From positions 1 to 64,000 of the forward strand of contig NZ_JACCDF010000011.1 of NCBI RefSeq assembly GCF_013415105.1: DNA of 64,000 bases, read 5' to 3'. This stretch comes from Vreelandella salicampi (lineage in GTDB: Bacteria; Pseudomonadota; Gammaproteobacteria; Pseudomonadales; Halomonadaceae). This document shows positions 16,927 to 28,800 of this stretch, piece after piece (within the stretch, counting starts at the first letter, position 1; each line of letters begins with the position of its first letter). The position numbers and the translations under genes were made by a program. A model generated the notes under the pieces. The model saw only the letters and a list, made by a program, of their open reading frames with translations, had not been told where the DNA came from and did not search any database.

Positions 16927-19515
16927 TCAGCTAAGAAAATCCGGGCCGGGGCGGCCTAAGTGGTAGCCCTGGCCGTAATTGATGCCCAGCTCCCGCACCG
17001 CATTCATTACCGCTTCGTCTTCGATGAACTCGGCGATTGTCTCCACCTTTAGGCTCTTCGCTAGCGTGACGATACTTTTCACAAAGGCCAGGTACTTGTC
17101 GTCATCAATCATATTGCGGATAAACTCCCCCTCGATCTTGATCACATCGATGGGGAACTGCTTAAGATAGTGGAACGATGAGTAGCCGGAGCCGAAGTCG
17201 TCGATCGCGAAGTTAAACCCCTGCAACTTAAGGTCGAGTACAAATTTTTCCAGCAGCTGCAGGTTGCTGACGGTCTCGCGTTCGGTTAGCTCAAACACAA
17301 TCCGCTTTGGATCAATTTCATAATCCACGGCGAGCTGGTGGATACGGTTAATAAATTCGCCGATGATCAGCGAGCGCGGCGAGAGGTTGATAAACAACGT
17401 ACCGATATAGCCCTGGGCGTGAATCTGCTTAAAGGCTTTTTCGATCAAGAGATAATCCATGCGGTGGATTACTCCGATACTCTCGGCAATATCGATAAAC
17501 TCGCCGGCCGGCACGATACGGCCATCCTGCTCAATGCGCATGAGCAGCTCGTGGATATTCGTCTCACCGGTGTTCACGTCCACAATCGGCTGGAAGTACG
17601 GCACGATACGCCCTTCTTCAAGCGCATTGAGCACCATTTGGTTTTTCTCACCCACCTCACGGTAGATAGCCGCGACCTCATCTTCTTCCGGTAGCGCTAG
17701 GCAATTTTTCCCTTGGCGCTTGGCCTTGTACATCATGTTATCAGCAAGCAAGAACAGGTCTTTCGGGTCTTCGGCGTGCTCGGGATAAACAGCGATGCCT
17801 ACCGAAGTGGTCGCCCGCACGGGAGAGCCATCCGGCGCCATCAGCACCACCTCAGCGAGTTCTCGGGTAATGCGCTGTGCCACCGAATACGCCTGAGAAG
17901 CGCCGGTGTCGGGCAAAATGACGGTGAACTCGTCGCCGCCGTAGCGCGACAGGAAATCCCCTGGTCGCACGGCGCCAGCCAGCGCCTTACCAAAGGCCTG
18001 CAGAAACTGATCGCCAAACGCATGGCCGTGTCGGTCGTTAACCAGCTTGAAGTTGTCCATATCGAGCATCAAAAGGCTGAAGGACTCGCGATGGCGTTTG
18101 GCGCGCCCCACCTCATAGGGAAGCAAATCTTTAAACACCCGCTGGTTATGCAGCGACGTGAGCGGATCGCGAGTGGCGTAAAACTCCAGATCGCAAGTGT
18201 ATTTGTAGATCGCCTTCACCGAGCCAACGAGATTTAACAGCGTCGAGAGAATACCGTCGATCACAATATGACGAATCGGGTCTTTGGCTATTTCGGACTG
18301 CACACCAATGCCGACCACACCGCCGATGCGCGGCGCATCTAGCAGCAACGATTTGGTTTCCAGCTCGATCTCTTCCGGGCTAATGGTAATCGCTTGGCTG
18401 TCAATATCACCGTTATGCTCAACGCTGTGGTGGGTAATACGTACGATGGCCAAATCGTCTTGGAAGTGCGAGTTCTGTTCTAGCTGCCGGGTGACAATGC
18501 GCTCCAACAGCTGACGATCCCCTTGGGTGGGTTCGCGGTACCAAAAAATCTCCAGCTCATAGCCTTCATCTTCCACCTGGAAGATAGTCATTAACGTATG
18601 CGCTTCGATAATCGTATTGATGTCGACCAGCAGATCTTTGATGAACTCGCGCCAGTCACGCACCACGTCCGAGGTGATAATAAATTTGCTCAAAAGGCGA
18701 ATTTCGAATTCAAGAATGTCCTTATCTACAGCAACATTTTTCAACCGTTGCGCCAGGGCATTGATGTCACCAAAGGCATGATTTAATTCGTCAAAGGAGA
18801 GATCGACGTCGCTTACGTCTAAAGTGCGAAAATCCTTCACCGTGTTCACTGAACTTAAGCGCGTGCGAAACAAATCCAGCGCGCGCTTGACGCGCCCCGC
18901 CGCGAGCGAAGAGACCAACCCTGCCGCAAACAGCATGACAAGCGATACAATCACAAACAGCACCACATAACCCTGACGCGCTTCGGAAGCCACCGGATTC
19001 ATGTCATGGTGAATATCGATCACGCCCAGCACATCGCCCACTTGTGCGTTGGTGTGGCAGGCCAAACACTCGCTGCGCGCGGTCATGGGGTAAATGCGAC
19101 GGGTAATATTGTCATTATGAGTGACGCTTTGCTCACCATCGGCAAAAGCGTTTTGAATCGACCGATCCATCTCCGGCTGGGTAATATGGCCGTAAAGTTC
19201 CGCCACCAACGCGCCGCGATAGATTTCAAGATCAAAGGGGGAGTTCTCGTGGGCAGCTTTGGTCGCATCGACAAAGCGTTCAAGGTCTTCGCGGTTCCAG
19301 CCGCGTCGCATCACTTCGAACATCGAGTTGAACGTCTGCTCAGCGATATTTTGCGACGTTTGTGCTGCCTGACGGCGCATGATGTCTTCATACAGCAACG
19401 ACGCCGCGAGTGTCACTCCCAGAAATACCGCCAGGGCTGACGCCAGAATGACGCAAAAAACAAAACCGCGCAGCGTAGTGAGCGGTTGATGAAGTCGGTA
19501 ATACCAAGAGTGCAT
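16927..19515 (-). CDS. Membrane GGDEF/EAL protein with periplasmic haem-c motif
   Basis: This 862-residue protein probably makes and/or breaks cyclic di-GMP. Two membrane segments (about 17-41 and 183-206) frame a periplasmic sensor containing Cys150-x2-Cys153-His154, a covalent haem-c attachment motif. A cytoplasmic region (about 270-430) may be GAF-like. The GGDEF domain has an intact GGDEF (526-530) and an RPGD inhibitory I-site (517-520). The EAL domain keeps DDFGSG, the NLSPRS asparagine, the TERE glutamate, the IKIEG lysine and GQGYHLG, but reads ELL where EAL is usual. The ccm operon in this window could supply the haem attachment. It is transcribed alone. Confidence 0.9.
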   Translation of the reverse strand: MHSWYYRLHQPLTTLRGFVFCVILASALAVFLGVTLAASLLYEDIMRRQAAQTSQNIAEQTFNSMFEVMRRGWNREDLERFVDATKAAHENSPFDLEIYRGALVAELYGHITQPEMDRSIQNAFADGEQSVTHNDNITRRIYPMTARSECLACHTNAQVGDVLGVIDIHHDMNPVASEARQGYVVLFVIVSLVMLFAAGLVSSLAAGRVKRALDLFRTRLSSVNTVKDFRTLDVSDVDLSFDELNHAFGDINALAQRLKNVAVDKDILEFEIRLLSKFIITSDVVRDWREFIKDLLVDINTIIEAHTLMTIFQVEDEGYELEIFWYREPTQGDRQLLERIVTRQLEQNSHFQDDLAIVRITHHSVEHNGDIDSQAITISPEEIELETKSLLLDAPRIGGVVGIGVQSEIAKDPIRHIVIDGILSTLLNLVGSVKAIYKYTCDLEFYATRDPLTSLHNQRVFKDLLPYEVGRAKRHRESFSLLMLDMDNFKLVNDRHGHAFGDQFLQAFGKALAGAVRPGDFLSRYGGDEFTVILPDTGASQAYSVAQRITRELAEVVLMAPDGSPVRATTSVGIAVYPEHAEDPKDLFLLADNMMYKAKRQGKNCLALPEEDEVAAIYREVGEKNQMVLNALEEGRIVPYFQPIVDVNTGETNIHELLMRIEQDGRIVPAGEFIDIAESIGVIHRMDYLLIEKAFKQIHAQGYIGTLFINLSPRSLIIGEFINRIHQLAVDYEIDPKRIVFELTERETVSNLQLLEKFVLDLKLQGFNFAIDDFGSGYSSFHYLKQFPIDVIKIEGEFIRNMIDDDKYLAFVKSIVTLAKSLKVETIAEFIEDEAVMNAVRELGINYGQGYHLGRPGPDFLS

Positions 19516-19551
19516 CGCAGCCTGCCACTTTCTTAATTAAAATTGTGCTTA

Positions 19552-19576
19552 AGTAAAAAGTGCTAACGCACTTAAG
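19552..19576 (-). terminator. Possible terminator downstream of yheU
   Basis: On the minus strand, AAGTGC-GTTA-GCACTT is followed directly by a short T-run. The stem is only 6 bp and partly AT, so this is tentative. It would end the ligA-yheU transcript before the GGDEF/EAL gene. Confidence 0.4.
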
Positions 19577-19665
19577 GGTGGGAGCAAGATTATGTCAGGC
19601 ATTAGGCTTGGATAAAGGCGCTTTTGGTCGCAGTACTGCAAAAGCTTGCGCGAGCTTGATGTACG

Positions 19666-19941
19666 TCAAACGAGGTCACCTTCTTCTTCATCATCGCCAA
19701 TGTCGCGGCCAAAACTGCGCCACTGAGCGAGCGTCATCACTTCGGTCATTTCCAGTTCCAGGTCGTGAGCAATGATCAACTCGTTGCGTTCAAGCTGCTG
19801 TTTTAATTCACTCACCCAGCCACGCATGCCTTCGCCGGTATCCGTGGTGTCGTAGCCTTGGCGGGTAACAAAGGCTTCCAGCAGCGCCTCCAGCGTTTCT
19901 GGCGGCAGCATTCGTGCGGGGACTTCGATAAATCGGCTCAT
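19666..19941 (-). CDS. yheU: UPF0270 family protein YheU
   Basis: This 91-residue protein belongs to the small UPF0270/YheU family, which is widespread in gammaproteobacteria and has no assigned function. It shows the family segments LPPETLEALLEAFVTRQGYDT and LKQQLERNELIIAHD. The acidic C-terminus (DDEEEGD) is longer than in E. coli YheU. It starts 26 bases after the ligA stop on the same strand and is likely co-transcribed with it. Confidence 0.88.
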   Translation of the reverse strand: MSRFIEVPARMLPPETLEALLEAFVTRQGYDTTDTGEGMRGWVSELKQQLERNELIIAHDLELEMTEVMTLAQWRSFGRDIGDDEEEGDLV

Positions 19942-19967
19942 GCGTTCATCTCCTGTTCGCCGGTGGT

Positions 19968-22054
<2,087 letters not shown>

Positions 22055-22055
22055 C

Positions 22056-22095
22056 AAAAACACCCGCTGCCTGACCCGGCAGCGGGTGTTTTTTT
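22056..22095 (-). terminator. Strong terminator after zipA
   Basis: An 11-bp perfect stem (CACCCGCTGCC at 22061 with GGCAGCGGGTG at 22078) has a 6-base loop, A-runs on the left and a T-run on the right, so it can act in both directions. It follows the zipA stop by about 30 bases and uncouples zipA from ligA. Confidence 0.9.
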
Positions 22096-22123
22096 CACTT
22101 ACAACGTGTAAGGGAAAACCGAA

Positions 22124-23773
22124 TCAGTGCGCCTGCATCTGTTGATGCAAACGATGGCGCCGCTCAAACTCGTGCACGCGTTGACGGGCAAACTCAATGG
22201 TTTGCGCGGTCATCACACTGTGGTTCTCATCTTTGAGCTCACCGCCTAAGTGGCGCACCACGACCATCGCGGTCTCGACCATGGCTTCAAAGGCAGCGCT
22301 ACTGTCCTCAGCGCCGGGTAGTGGCATCAAGAACGTCACGCCAGGCGTGACAAACTCGTCCATTTCCTCAATCGGGAAAGAGCCCGGCTTCACCACGTTC
22401 ACCATCGAGAACTGCAATTCACTGTCAGAACTCTCCGTTTCAAAGCGGTGAAACACCCCCATGCCTCGGCTATAACGCAGACCACACATCATTAATAGCT
22501 CTAGCAGTGTGACCCCATCAAAGCCTTCCTTGTCTCGCGACATCACGCTGATCACAATCACTTCTTCTGCGTTGGTCAGCGTTTTGCGGGCGTGGCCACC
22601 ACACACATCATGGCGGAGTGCTTTTTCCAAGGTGGGGTGCGGGCGCACAACGTTATCGTAGCTGCCATTATCATATTCAGCGTCTGTATATGTATCGTCG
22701 GGGTGATCGTCTAACGCTCGCGACATTACCGACGTCTCATAAGCTGGGTCTACTGCCTCAGCGGTTTTAGCAGCAGCGGCTTCTTGAGCTTTTGCTTGCT
22801 CAGCAGCCACTCGCGCTTTTTCAGCCTCAGCGGCCGCTTGCGCTTCAAGGCGCAATGTCTCTTCTCGCGCTTTACGTTCGGCTTTTTGCTGAGCCTGCGC
22901 TCTAGCTTGCTCGGCTTTTGCTTCTTTCTTTTGCTGTTTGGCTTTACGACGTTCGGCCATCCGCTCTTTGAGGGAATGCTTGATACCGTCAAAATCAACC
23001 AGTCGGTAGCTGTCATCCTCGTACGACTCGTCGTCGTGATCGGATTCCTCACGCTCACCGGCGATATCACGTCGCAGTTGGCGCCGCTTGGCTTCGCTAT
23101 GCTGGGCAAGATGTGCTTTGACATCGTCCTCGTCGGCGCGGGTAGCGCTTAACGGTGAAGGCGTATCGCTTTCCGTCACTGAGTCTTCCTGAGCTGTGCG
23201 CGCCTTTGCTTCGCTTGCTTTACGACTAGCTTCCTCCGCATGTTCGGTTATGCGAACATTTTCGGCTTCCTGAGCCCTTTCCGTTTCATGGACAGTTTTT
23301 GTTTCATGATCAATTGCTGTTCCATGGTCAGTTGCCTCGGCAGCACTCGCGGGGGGAACCGATAGAGTGGGTTCTGTATGGCGTGGCGATTCAGCCGTTG
23401 CCGCTTGGCTAGCCGACGCTTTAACATCGTGCGGGGCTTCTTCTTTCGTCTTTTTCGTCCGCCGGAACTCTGAGAGTACCCTAGAAGGACCTGGATGCTC
23501 TTGGCGCTCAAGTTTAGGCTTACCGCTCAACCCACTATAATCCGCAGGCTTTAACACTCGAGCGCCACCATTAGGCAGCTCCCAGCTCAGCTCAGCTTGG
23601 CGCTGCGCCTCTTCTGGATCTTTATCAGGGGTTTTAGCGTCGCCTGAGTCGGCACCCGTCGCTTGATCTAACTGCGGTACCCGGCGTTGGCGCTGAAGCC
23701 GACGTACACCATCAATGACAATCAGCGAAACCAACGCCAGCCCTAAAACTATTAGCCATTCTCTTAGTTCCAT
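22124..23773 (-). CDS. zipA: Cell division protein ZipA, long-linker form
   Basis: ZipA anchors FtsZ to the inner membrane early in division. Residues about 5-23 are the N-terminal membrane anchor. A long charged linker follows (about 30-400, rich in Ala, Glu, Lys, Gln, including a coiled-coil-like KAKQQKKEAKAEQARAQAQQ stretch). The conserved FtsZ-binding domain begins at EEVIVISVMSRDKEGFDG and runs to the C-terminus. At 549 residues it is far longer than the roughly 330-residue E. coli protein, and the excess is all linker. smc is upstream. Repeats in the 266-base gap before it may carry its promoter. Confidence 0.93.
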   Translation of the reverse strand: MELREWLIVLGLALVSLIVIDGVRRLQRQRRVPQLDQATGADSGDAKTPDKDPEEAQRQAELSWELPNGGARVLKPADYSGLSGKPKLERQEHPGPSRVLSEFRRTKKTKEEAPHDVKASASQAATAESPRHTEPTLSVPPASAAEATDHGTAIDHETKTVHETERAQEAENVRITEHAEEASRKASEAKARTAQEDSVTESDTPSPLSATRADEDDVKAHLAQHSEAKRRQLRRDIAGEREESDHDDESYEDDSYRLVDFDGIKHSLKERMAERRKAKQQKKEAKAEQARAQAQQKAERKAREETLRLEAQAAAEAEKARVAAEQAKAQEAAAAKTAEAVDPAYETSVMSRALDDHPDDTYTDAEYDNGSYDNVVRPHPTLEKALRHDVCGGHARKTLTNAEEVIVISVMSRDKEGFDGVTLLELLMMCGLRYSRGMGVFHRFETESSDSELQFSMVNVVKPGSFPIEEMDEFVTPGVTFLMPLPGAEDSSAAFEAMVETAMVVVRHLGGELKDENHSVMTAQTIEFARQRVHEFERRHRLHQQMQAH

Positions 23774-23815
23774 GTCGCACGTTCCATGGGTCGTTTTGCC
23801 GGTTTAAGACACTAC

Positions 23816-23853
23816 TCTAGAAACATCACACTCAAAACACATCTAGAAACATC
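23816..23853. repeat. 12-bp direct repeats upstream of zipA
   Basis: TCTAGAAACATC occurs at 23816-23827 and at 23842-23853, 26 bp apart, 43-80 bases before the zipA start. The surrounding 266-base smc-zipA gap is unusually AT-rich for this window and otherwise holds no gene. Confidence 0.6.
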
Positions 23854-23882
23854 TAACTTTGAACACAGCAGTTGAATATATA

Positions 23883-23894
23883 AACGTTAACGTT
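23883..23894. promoter_or_regulatory. 12-bp perfect palindrome upstream of zipA
   Basis: AACGTTAACGTT is a perfect palindrome made of two AACGTT units, 110 bases upstream of the zipA ATG. It is a candidate operator; I do not recognise a matching regulator. Confidence 0.4.
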
Positions 23895-24039
23895 GAAGTC
23901 CAGTTTGCCCAATCTCTTACACCAAGCATAGCGCTATTAAGACAAAATAGGCCAATTTTTATCTTTTTTCACGTTTACGCACAGTTTTTAAACTCTTTTT
24001 ACTATTTATTAACGCGCTTTTTGGCCCAGAACCCTCTTT

Positions 24040-27000
24040 TTAAGCATCGGCAAGCACGGCGGCTTCATCTACCCCTACGGCAACCAAGCGAGACACCCCA
24101 GGCTCTTGCATGGTCACGCCCATTAGGCGCTCCGCCGCCTCCATCGCAATCTTATTGTGGGTAATATAAATAAACTGGACGTTTTCCGACATCTCTTTAA
24201 CCAATTTAGCGTACCGCCCCACGTTAGCATCATCCAACGGCGCATCAACTTCATCCAACATACAAAACGGTGCAGGATTAAGCTGAAAAATCGCAAACAC
24301 AAGCGAAAGCGCGGTTAAGGCTTTTTCTCCACCAGAAAGTAGGTGGATGGTGCTGTTCTTCTTACCCGGAGGGCGCGCCATAATGGCCACCCCCGTTTCC
24401 AGCAAGTCCTCACCGGTTAACGTCAACCACGCAGTACCGCCGCCAAACACTCGAGGGAAAAGGGCTTGCAGACCGCTATCAACCTGCTCGAATGTCTCTT
24501 TGAAACGCACGCGTGTCTCTTGGTCGATACGCCGGATTGCTCTCTCTAAGGTCTCCAGTGCTTCGGTTAACTCGTCATGCTGCGCCTCTAAATAGTTACG
24601 CCGTTCGGCCTGCTGGTCATACTCTTCAATGGCTGCGAGGTTAATCGCACCCAAACGACGAATTTTGTCAGTGGTCGCTTCCAACGTGTCCTGCCAGCTC
24701 GTTTCATCCGCGTCGCTGGGGAGTTCTGATGCCAGCGCCTCGGCATCGTGCCCTAACTCGGCCAGGTGCTCATCCTGCGTGGCGGCTTTTAGTTCCAGCG
24801 CTTGAACTTCCATTCGGCGGTTTTGCAGCAGCTCGCGGCTTTGCGCCAAATTGCGCTCGTGGGATTGACGTGCCAGCTCATCATGACGCAACTGTTCCGC
24901 AATGGTTTGCGCTTGCTCGCGCGTTCCGTTGAGCCGGTGCTCTTGCTGCTCACGCTGAAAGAGGAGTTCTTCTAACTCTTCAGAGGCGAGTTCATCGGGC
25001 TCAACAAGCCCTTCGCGCGTTTCTTCTAGCTCACTGATGCGCAGCGACAAGCGCTCTTCGTTTTCAGCACTCCGCACTTTTTGTGCGTTAAGGCTCGCTT
25101 GCTCGGCGGTTAAGCGCTCGCGCTCTAGCGCTAAACGCTGCTGGTCGGCTTTAAGCGGTGCGTGCTCATGATTGAGTCGTTCGCGTTGCTCACGCTGGTG
25201 TTCACGCGCGGCACTGGCTTCTTCACGGCGCAATGCCGCCTCTTCAAGATGCTCCATCGCCTCGTTCCAACGGGCGCGCTGCTCTTCCAGCTTAAGATCG
25301 AGCTCGGCACCATCTTCTTGCAGCTTTTTAAGCTCTTCATCCAACTCTGTGGCACGGCTTTCAAGATGTTCCACTTGCTGAGCAAGGCTGCGTTCTTTGA
25401 GCGCTAACTGCTGGCGCGTCTCGATGCTCTCCCGCTCTTGCTGCGCGTGGGCATCGCGTGCTTCTTCTAGTGACTCCAGCGTCGCGAGCGCCTCGTCACA
25501 GCGGGCCTGCGCCTGTGTTAACGCTGTCTGCTGTGCCTGGCATTGCGCTTGGCAATCGTCATGGCGGCGACGTGTCACCAACAGCGCATCGATAGACTCG
25601 CCTTCTGCTTGCTGACGCAGCCAGTCTTCCGACCGCCAAACGCCATCCCGACTAATGACGCTTTCACCCGCCGGCAGCGATGCCAAGCGTGGTTCGACGT
25701 CATCGGCATGTTCAACGCAGTGGATGGTGCCTAACCAAGCATTAAGTGCGCCCGTGCCTTGGACCAAGGCGGCAACAGTGTTGTCGGGGGCTGAAAGTCC
25801 CGTCGTATCTGCCAGTAGGCACCAATCCGTTGCCAGCGCTTGGGGTAACGCGTTGAGTTTTTCTGGCGCTACCACACGGGCATTCATCCACGGTGCAAGA
25901 AGCCAAGACGTCACAGTTTCCCAGCCGGGAGTCACTTGCAGGATTTCGCCCAACCGCGGGGCATGCGCCAGGCCGTGGGCATCGAGCGTCGCCACCAGTG
26001 CCGGGTCGTGATCGGTCAGCTGCGCGTCAATCAACGCCGCCAGCGAGGCCTGCTCACCTTCTAAACGGCTGAGCTTTGTGCGCGCTTCATCACGCTGGGC
26101 GTTAGCCTCTTGCTGCTCGCGCTTCGCCTCGGTAAGCCGCGGCTGCCACGTCTCGCGCTCAAGACTCAGCTGCTGCGTTTGCGCATCGGCCTTGCTGAGT
26201 TGCTCTTGCGCGTTAGCATGCTCAGCGCGCAGCGCATTAAAATCGGCAATATCGCGACGCTGCTGACGGCGGCGCTGCTGCTCGGTGTGTAATCGTTTTA
26301 ATTGCTGCTCGATATCACGCAGCTGATCTTGACTACGCTCAGCGTTTCGACTCGCTTGGCGCCACTGCTCGTCGGCATCAGACCACGCGGCTTCAGCACT
26401 TTCCAGCGCGGGCGCCGCCTCGGTCATCGCCTGCTCGAGGGTTTCAAGCTGCTCTTCTAGCGCCTCAGCTTCCGGCAGCAGCGCATCTAATCGCTCTTCA
26501 ATGGTAAGTAAGCGTTCACTATCTGACTCACCTAATTCACGCTGATCATTGAGCTCGCGACGGGCGTTATCGATATCGCTGGCAAGTTGGGCTAGACGGC
26601 TACGGCGGTGGGTTTGATCCTGTTCTAAGCGGGCGATACGCGTGGTGGTATCGTAAAACTGCTGCTGGTGGCGCTCTAATACGTCGGCAAGTTCATCATG
26701 CTGCTCACGAGCCTGCTCCAAGCGCGTTTCGCATTCGCGCACGCCAAATACGTCTTTTTCGACGCTGATTTCAAGCTCGCGCACACGGCTTTCTTGCTGC
26801 TGCTGTTCGGCCCGTAGCGCGCGACCGCGCAGCAGCGCAAGCTCGCCTTTGAGCCGGTGCTCTTGCTGCTTCAAGGTTTGATAGCGCTTTGCCGCCTCGG
26901 CTTGGCGCTTCAAACGCTCTAGCTGCTTATCCAACTCTTCGCGAATGTCGTCGAGGCGATCGAGGTTTTCTTGGGTACGACGCATGCGATTTTCAGTTTC

Positions 27001-27534
27001 GCGACGTCGCTCTTTGTATTTGGAAATGCCGGCAGCTTCTTCCAGGGTGGCACGCAGGTCGTCCGGGCGTGCTTCAATCAACCGCGAGATCATGCCTTGG
27101 CCGATAATGGCGTAGGAGCGCGGCCCAAGGCCGGTCCCCATAAAGAGATCTGCAATATCCCGTCGGCGGCATTTCTGGCCATTGAAGAAGTAGTTAGATT
27201 GACCGTCGCGGGTGACCTGGCGCTTCACCGCAATTTCGGCATATTGAGCATAGGGGCCGCCCATGGCACCGTCTCGGTTATCGAATTTCAACTCGATGGC
27301 GGCTTGCCCCACCGGCTTACGCGCGGTGGAGCCATTGAAGATCACGTCCGCCATCGACTCGCCGCGCAGCGTTTTGGCCGATGATTCCCCCATCACCCAG
27401 CGTACCGCGTCGATAATATTCGATTTGCCACAGCCATTAGGCCCAACGATGGCCGTCATATTGCCATCGAAGGGTACCGTTATGGGGTCAACAAAGGATT
27501 TAAACCCGACCAGGCGGATGGAGGTTAAGCGCAT
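24040..27534 (-). CDS. smc: Chromosome segregation ATPase SMC
   Basis: This 1164-residue SMC protein organises and segregates the chromosome, normally with ScpA/ScpB. Walker A is GPNGCGKS at residues 31-38. Two long coiled coils flank a hinge around residues 500-640. The C-terminal head carries the signature LSGGEKALTAL and Walker B CMLDEVDAPLDD. It starts 18 bases after the ccmI stop on the same strand, so read-through from the ccm operon is possible. Many gammaproteobacteria use MukB instead, but Halomonas-type genomes have SMC. Confidence 0.96.
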   Translation of the reverse strand: MRLTSIRLVGFKSFVDPITVPFDGNMTAIVGPNGCGKSNIIDAVRWVMGESSAKTLRGESMADVIFNGSTARKPVGQAAIELKFDNRDGAMGGPYAQYAEIAVKRQVTRDGQSNYFFNGQKCRRRDIADLFMGTGLGPRSYAIIGQGMISRLIEARPDDLRATLEEAAGISKYKERRRETENRMRRTQENLDRLDDIREELDKQLERLKRQAEAAKRYQTLKQQEHRLKGELALLRGRALRAEQQQQESRVRELEISVEKDVFGVRECETRLEQAREQHDELADVLERHQQQFYDTTTRIARLEQDQTHRRSRLAQLASDIDNARRELNDQRELGESDSERLLTIEERLDALLPEAEALEEQLETLEQAMTEAAPALESAEAAWSDADEQWRQASRNAERSQDQLRDIEQQLKRLHTEQQRRRQQRRDIADFNALRAEHANAQEQLSKADAQTQQLSLERETWQPRLTEAKREQQEANAQRDEARTKLSRLEGEQASLAALIDAQLTDHDPALVATLDAHGLAHAPRLGEILQVTPGWETVTSWLLAPWMNARVVAPEKLNALPQALATDWCLLADTTGLSAPDNTVAALVQGTGALNAWLGTIHCVEHADDVEPRLASLPAGESVISRDGVWRSEDWLRQQAEGESIDALLVTRRRHDDCQAQCQAQQTALTQAQARCDEALATLESLEEARDAHAQQERESIETRQQLALKERSLAQQVEHLESRATELDEELKKLQEDGAELDLKLEEQRARWNEAMEHLEEAALRREEASAAREHQREQRERLNHEHAPLKADQQRLALERERLTAEQASLNAQKVRSAENEERLSLRISELEETREGLVEPDELASEELEELLFQREQQEHRLNGTREQAQTIAEQLRHDELARQSHERNLAQSRELLQNRRMEVQALELKAATQDEHLAELGHDAEALASELPSDADETSWQDTLEATTDKIRRLGAINLAAIEEYDQQAERRNYLEAQHDELTEALETLERAIRRIDQETRVRFKETFEQVDSGLQALFPRVFGGGTAWLTLTGEDLLETGVAIMARPPGKKNSTIHLLSGGEKALTALSLVFAIFQLNPAPFCMLDEVDAPLDDANVGRYAKLVKEMSENVQFIYITHNKIAMEAAERLMGVTMQEPGVSRLVAVGVDEAAVLADA

Positions 27535-27552
27535 AGTAAAAGCCGCAAACGA

Positions 27553-28800
27553 TCACTCAAAGACACGATCCACAACGACCTCCACAGCCTCATCTTCTTC
27601 AACCGGACCCACCGTGACGCCGTCTAAATCACCAAAGAGATCCCCCGGTTGCGGCGTGGCTTGCCCGGAACGAGAAACACGCACTATGAGACGTGTTTGC
27701 TGCACTTGCGATAGCGAGGCTTGCGGTGACATGGCGTTGGTTTCATCTAGCACAACCGTCATGGGCAACGCTGAGACCTGCGCTCTGACCACGGCAAGCG
27801 GTGGAAGCTCGCCTTCCATATCACGCGCCGTAATAAAGACGGTGGCATCGTCAGGTACGGTGTCAGCCAGCGACTTATCAAGCGAGACATCGACGCGAAT
27901 CCCCGGGCCTTGAGCCTGTTCGGTATCAGCTTGCTCTGGCTCCACGCCCATACGGCGCTGAGCCACGCGGATACCTTCTCGCAACGACGAGGCCGTCTCC
28001 TCTTCTTCAATATTGGCCAGCGCGCGGCGCCAGCGATCAATCGCGGTTTCGTACTCGCCGCGATCAAAGGCGTGCACCCCTAAAAGCCCCAGCACGGTGG
28101 GTTGGCGCGGATCCTGCTCGAGCGTCTCATCCACCAACGCCTGCACTTCAGACGTAAGCTCACGCTCTGCCATAAAAAAGCGCAGTTGAGCGAGCTGGGC
28201 TAGCAGCGGCGCCACACGACCTTCGATGTCGATCAGCCGCTCAAGCGTATTAGCGGCTTTTTCAACTTGGCCCGTTTCACGATAGAGCGGAAAAAGCTCG
28301 GACCACACATTGGGGTTATCAGGCTGGCGCTCGGCTTGCGTTTCCATCCGCTCGATATACATCGCCAGCGACGCGTCCGGGTCAGCCTGCACCTCGCGGC
28401 GGGTTTCCAACAGCATCAAGTCACCTTCAGCGCCCTGAAACTGATACCAGACAACACTGACCGCTACGACACTCACCATGACCAGTGGCACGACAAAGCG
28501 CCCTGACGTGTACTTTTTCAGCGGGCGTCGCTTGAGGTTCTGGGTATCTTCTAGCAGGCTGCGCTCTAGCTCGAGGCGGTCTTCTTCAAAACGCGCATCA
28601 TCGATATCTCCGCGTTCACGCGCCGCTTCTAATGAGGTGAGACGACGCTCAAAGATAGCAACATTTTGCTCAGCGGAGGTATCGTTAGCTTCGAAATCTT
28701 GCTGCCTATCGTGCAGCTTTCGCGCTTGTCGTAGCGGCAACACCAAGAGCCACAGTGCCGGCAACAGTAAAACGGCAAACGCAATCCACAGCAGCGTCAT
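27553..28800 (-). CDS. ccmI: Cytochrome c maturation protein CcmI
   Basis: CcmI chaperones apocytochrome c to the haem ligation machinery. The 415 residues contain an N-terminal membrane segment (about 2-22), a cytoplasmic loop (FERRLTSLEAARERGDID), a second membrane segment (about 104-122) and a periplasmic TPR-type C-terminal domain (WSELFPLYRETGQVEKAANTL and following). Its ATG overlaps the ccmH stop as ATGA. It is the last gene of the ccm cluster. Confidence 0.93.
   Translation of the reverse strand: MTLLWIAFAVLLLPALWLLVLPLRQARKLHDRQQDFEANDTSAEQNVAIFERRLTSLEAARERGDIDDARFEEDRLELERSLLEDTQNLKRRPLKKYTSGRFVVPLVMVSVVAVSVVWYQFQGAEGDLMLLETRREVQADPDASLAMYIERMETQAERQPDNPNVWSELFPLYRETGQVEKAANTLERLIDIEGRVAPLLAQLAQLRFFMAERELTSEVQALVDETLEQDPRQPTVLGLLGVHAFDRGEYETAIDRWRRALANIEEEETASSLREGIRVAQRRMGVEPEQADTEQAQGPGIRVDVSLDKSLADTVPDDATVFITARDMEGELPPLAVVRAQVSALPMTVVLDETNAMSPQASLSQVQQTRLIVRVSRSGQATPQPGDLFGDLDGVTVGPVEEDEAVEVVVDRVFE

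Noticed and set aside
22750..23152. Overlapping frames of about 120 residues within the zipA linker on both strands
   Set aside because: Low-complexity Ala/Glu/Lys codon repeats keep several frames open. Only the zipA frame encodes conserved domains.
23859..24164. 101-residue plus-strand frame from the smc-zipA gap into smc
   Set aside because: It runs antisense into the conserved smc 3' end, with no ribosome site or recognisable domain.
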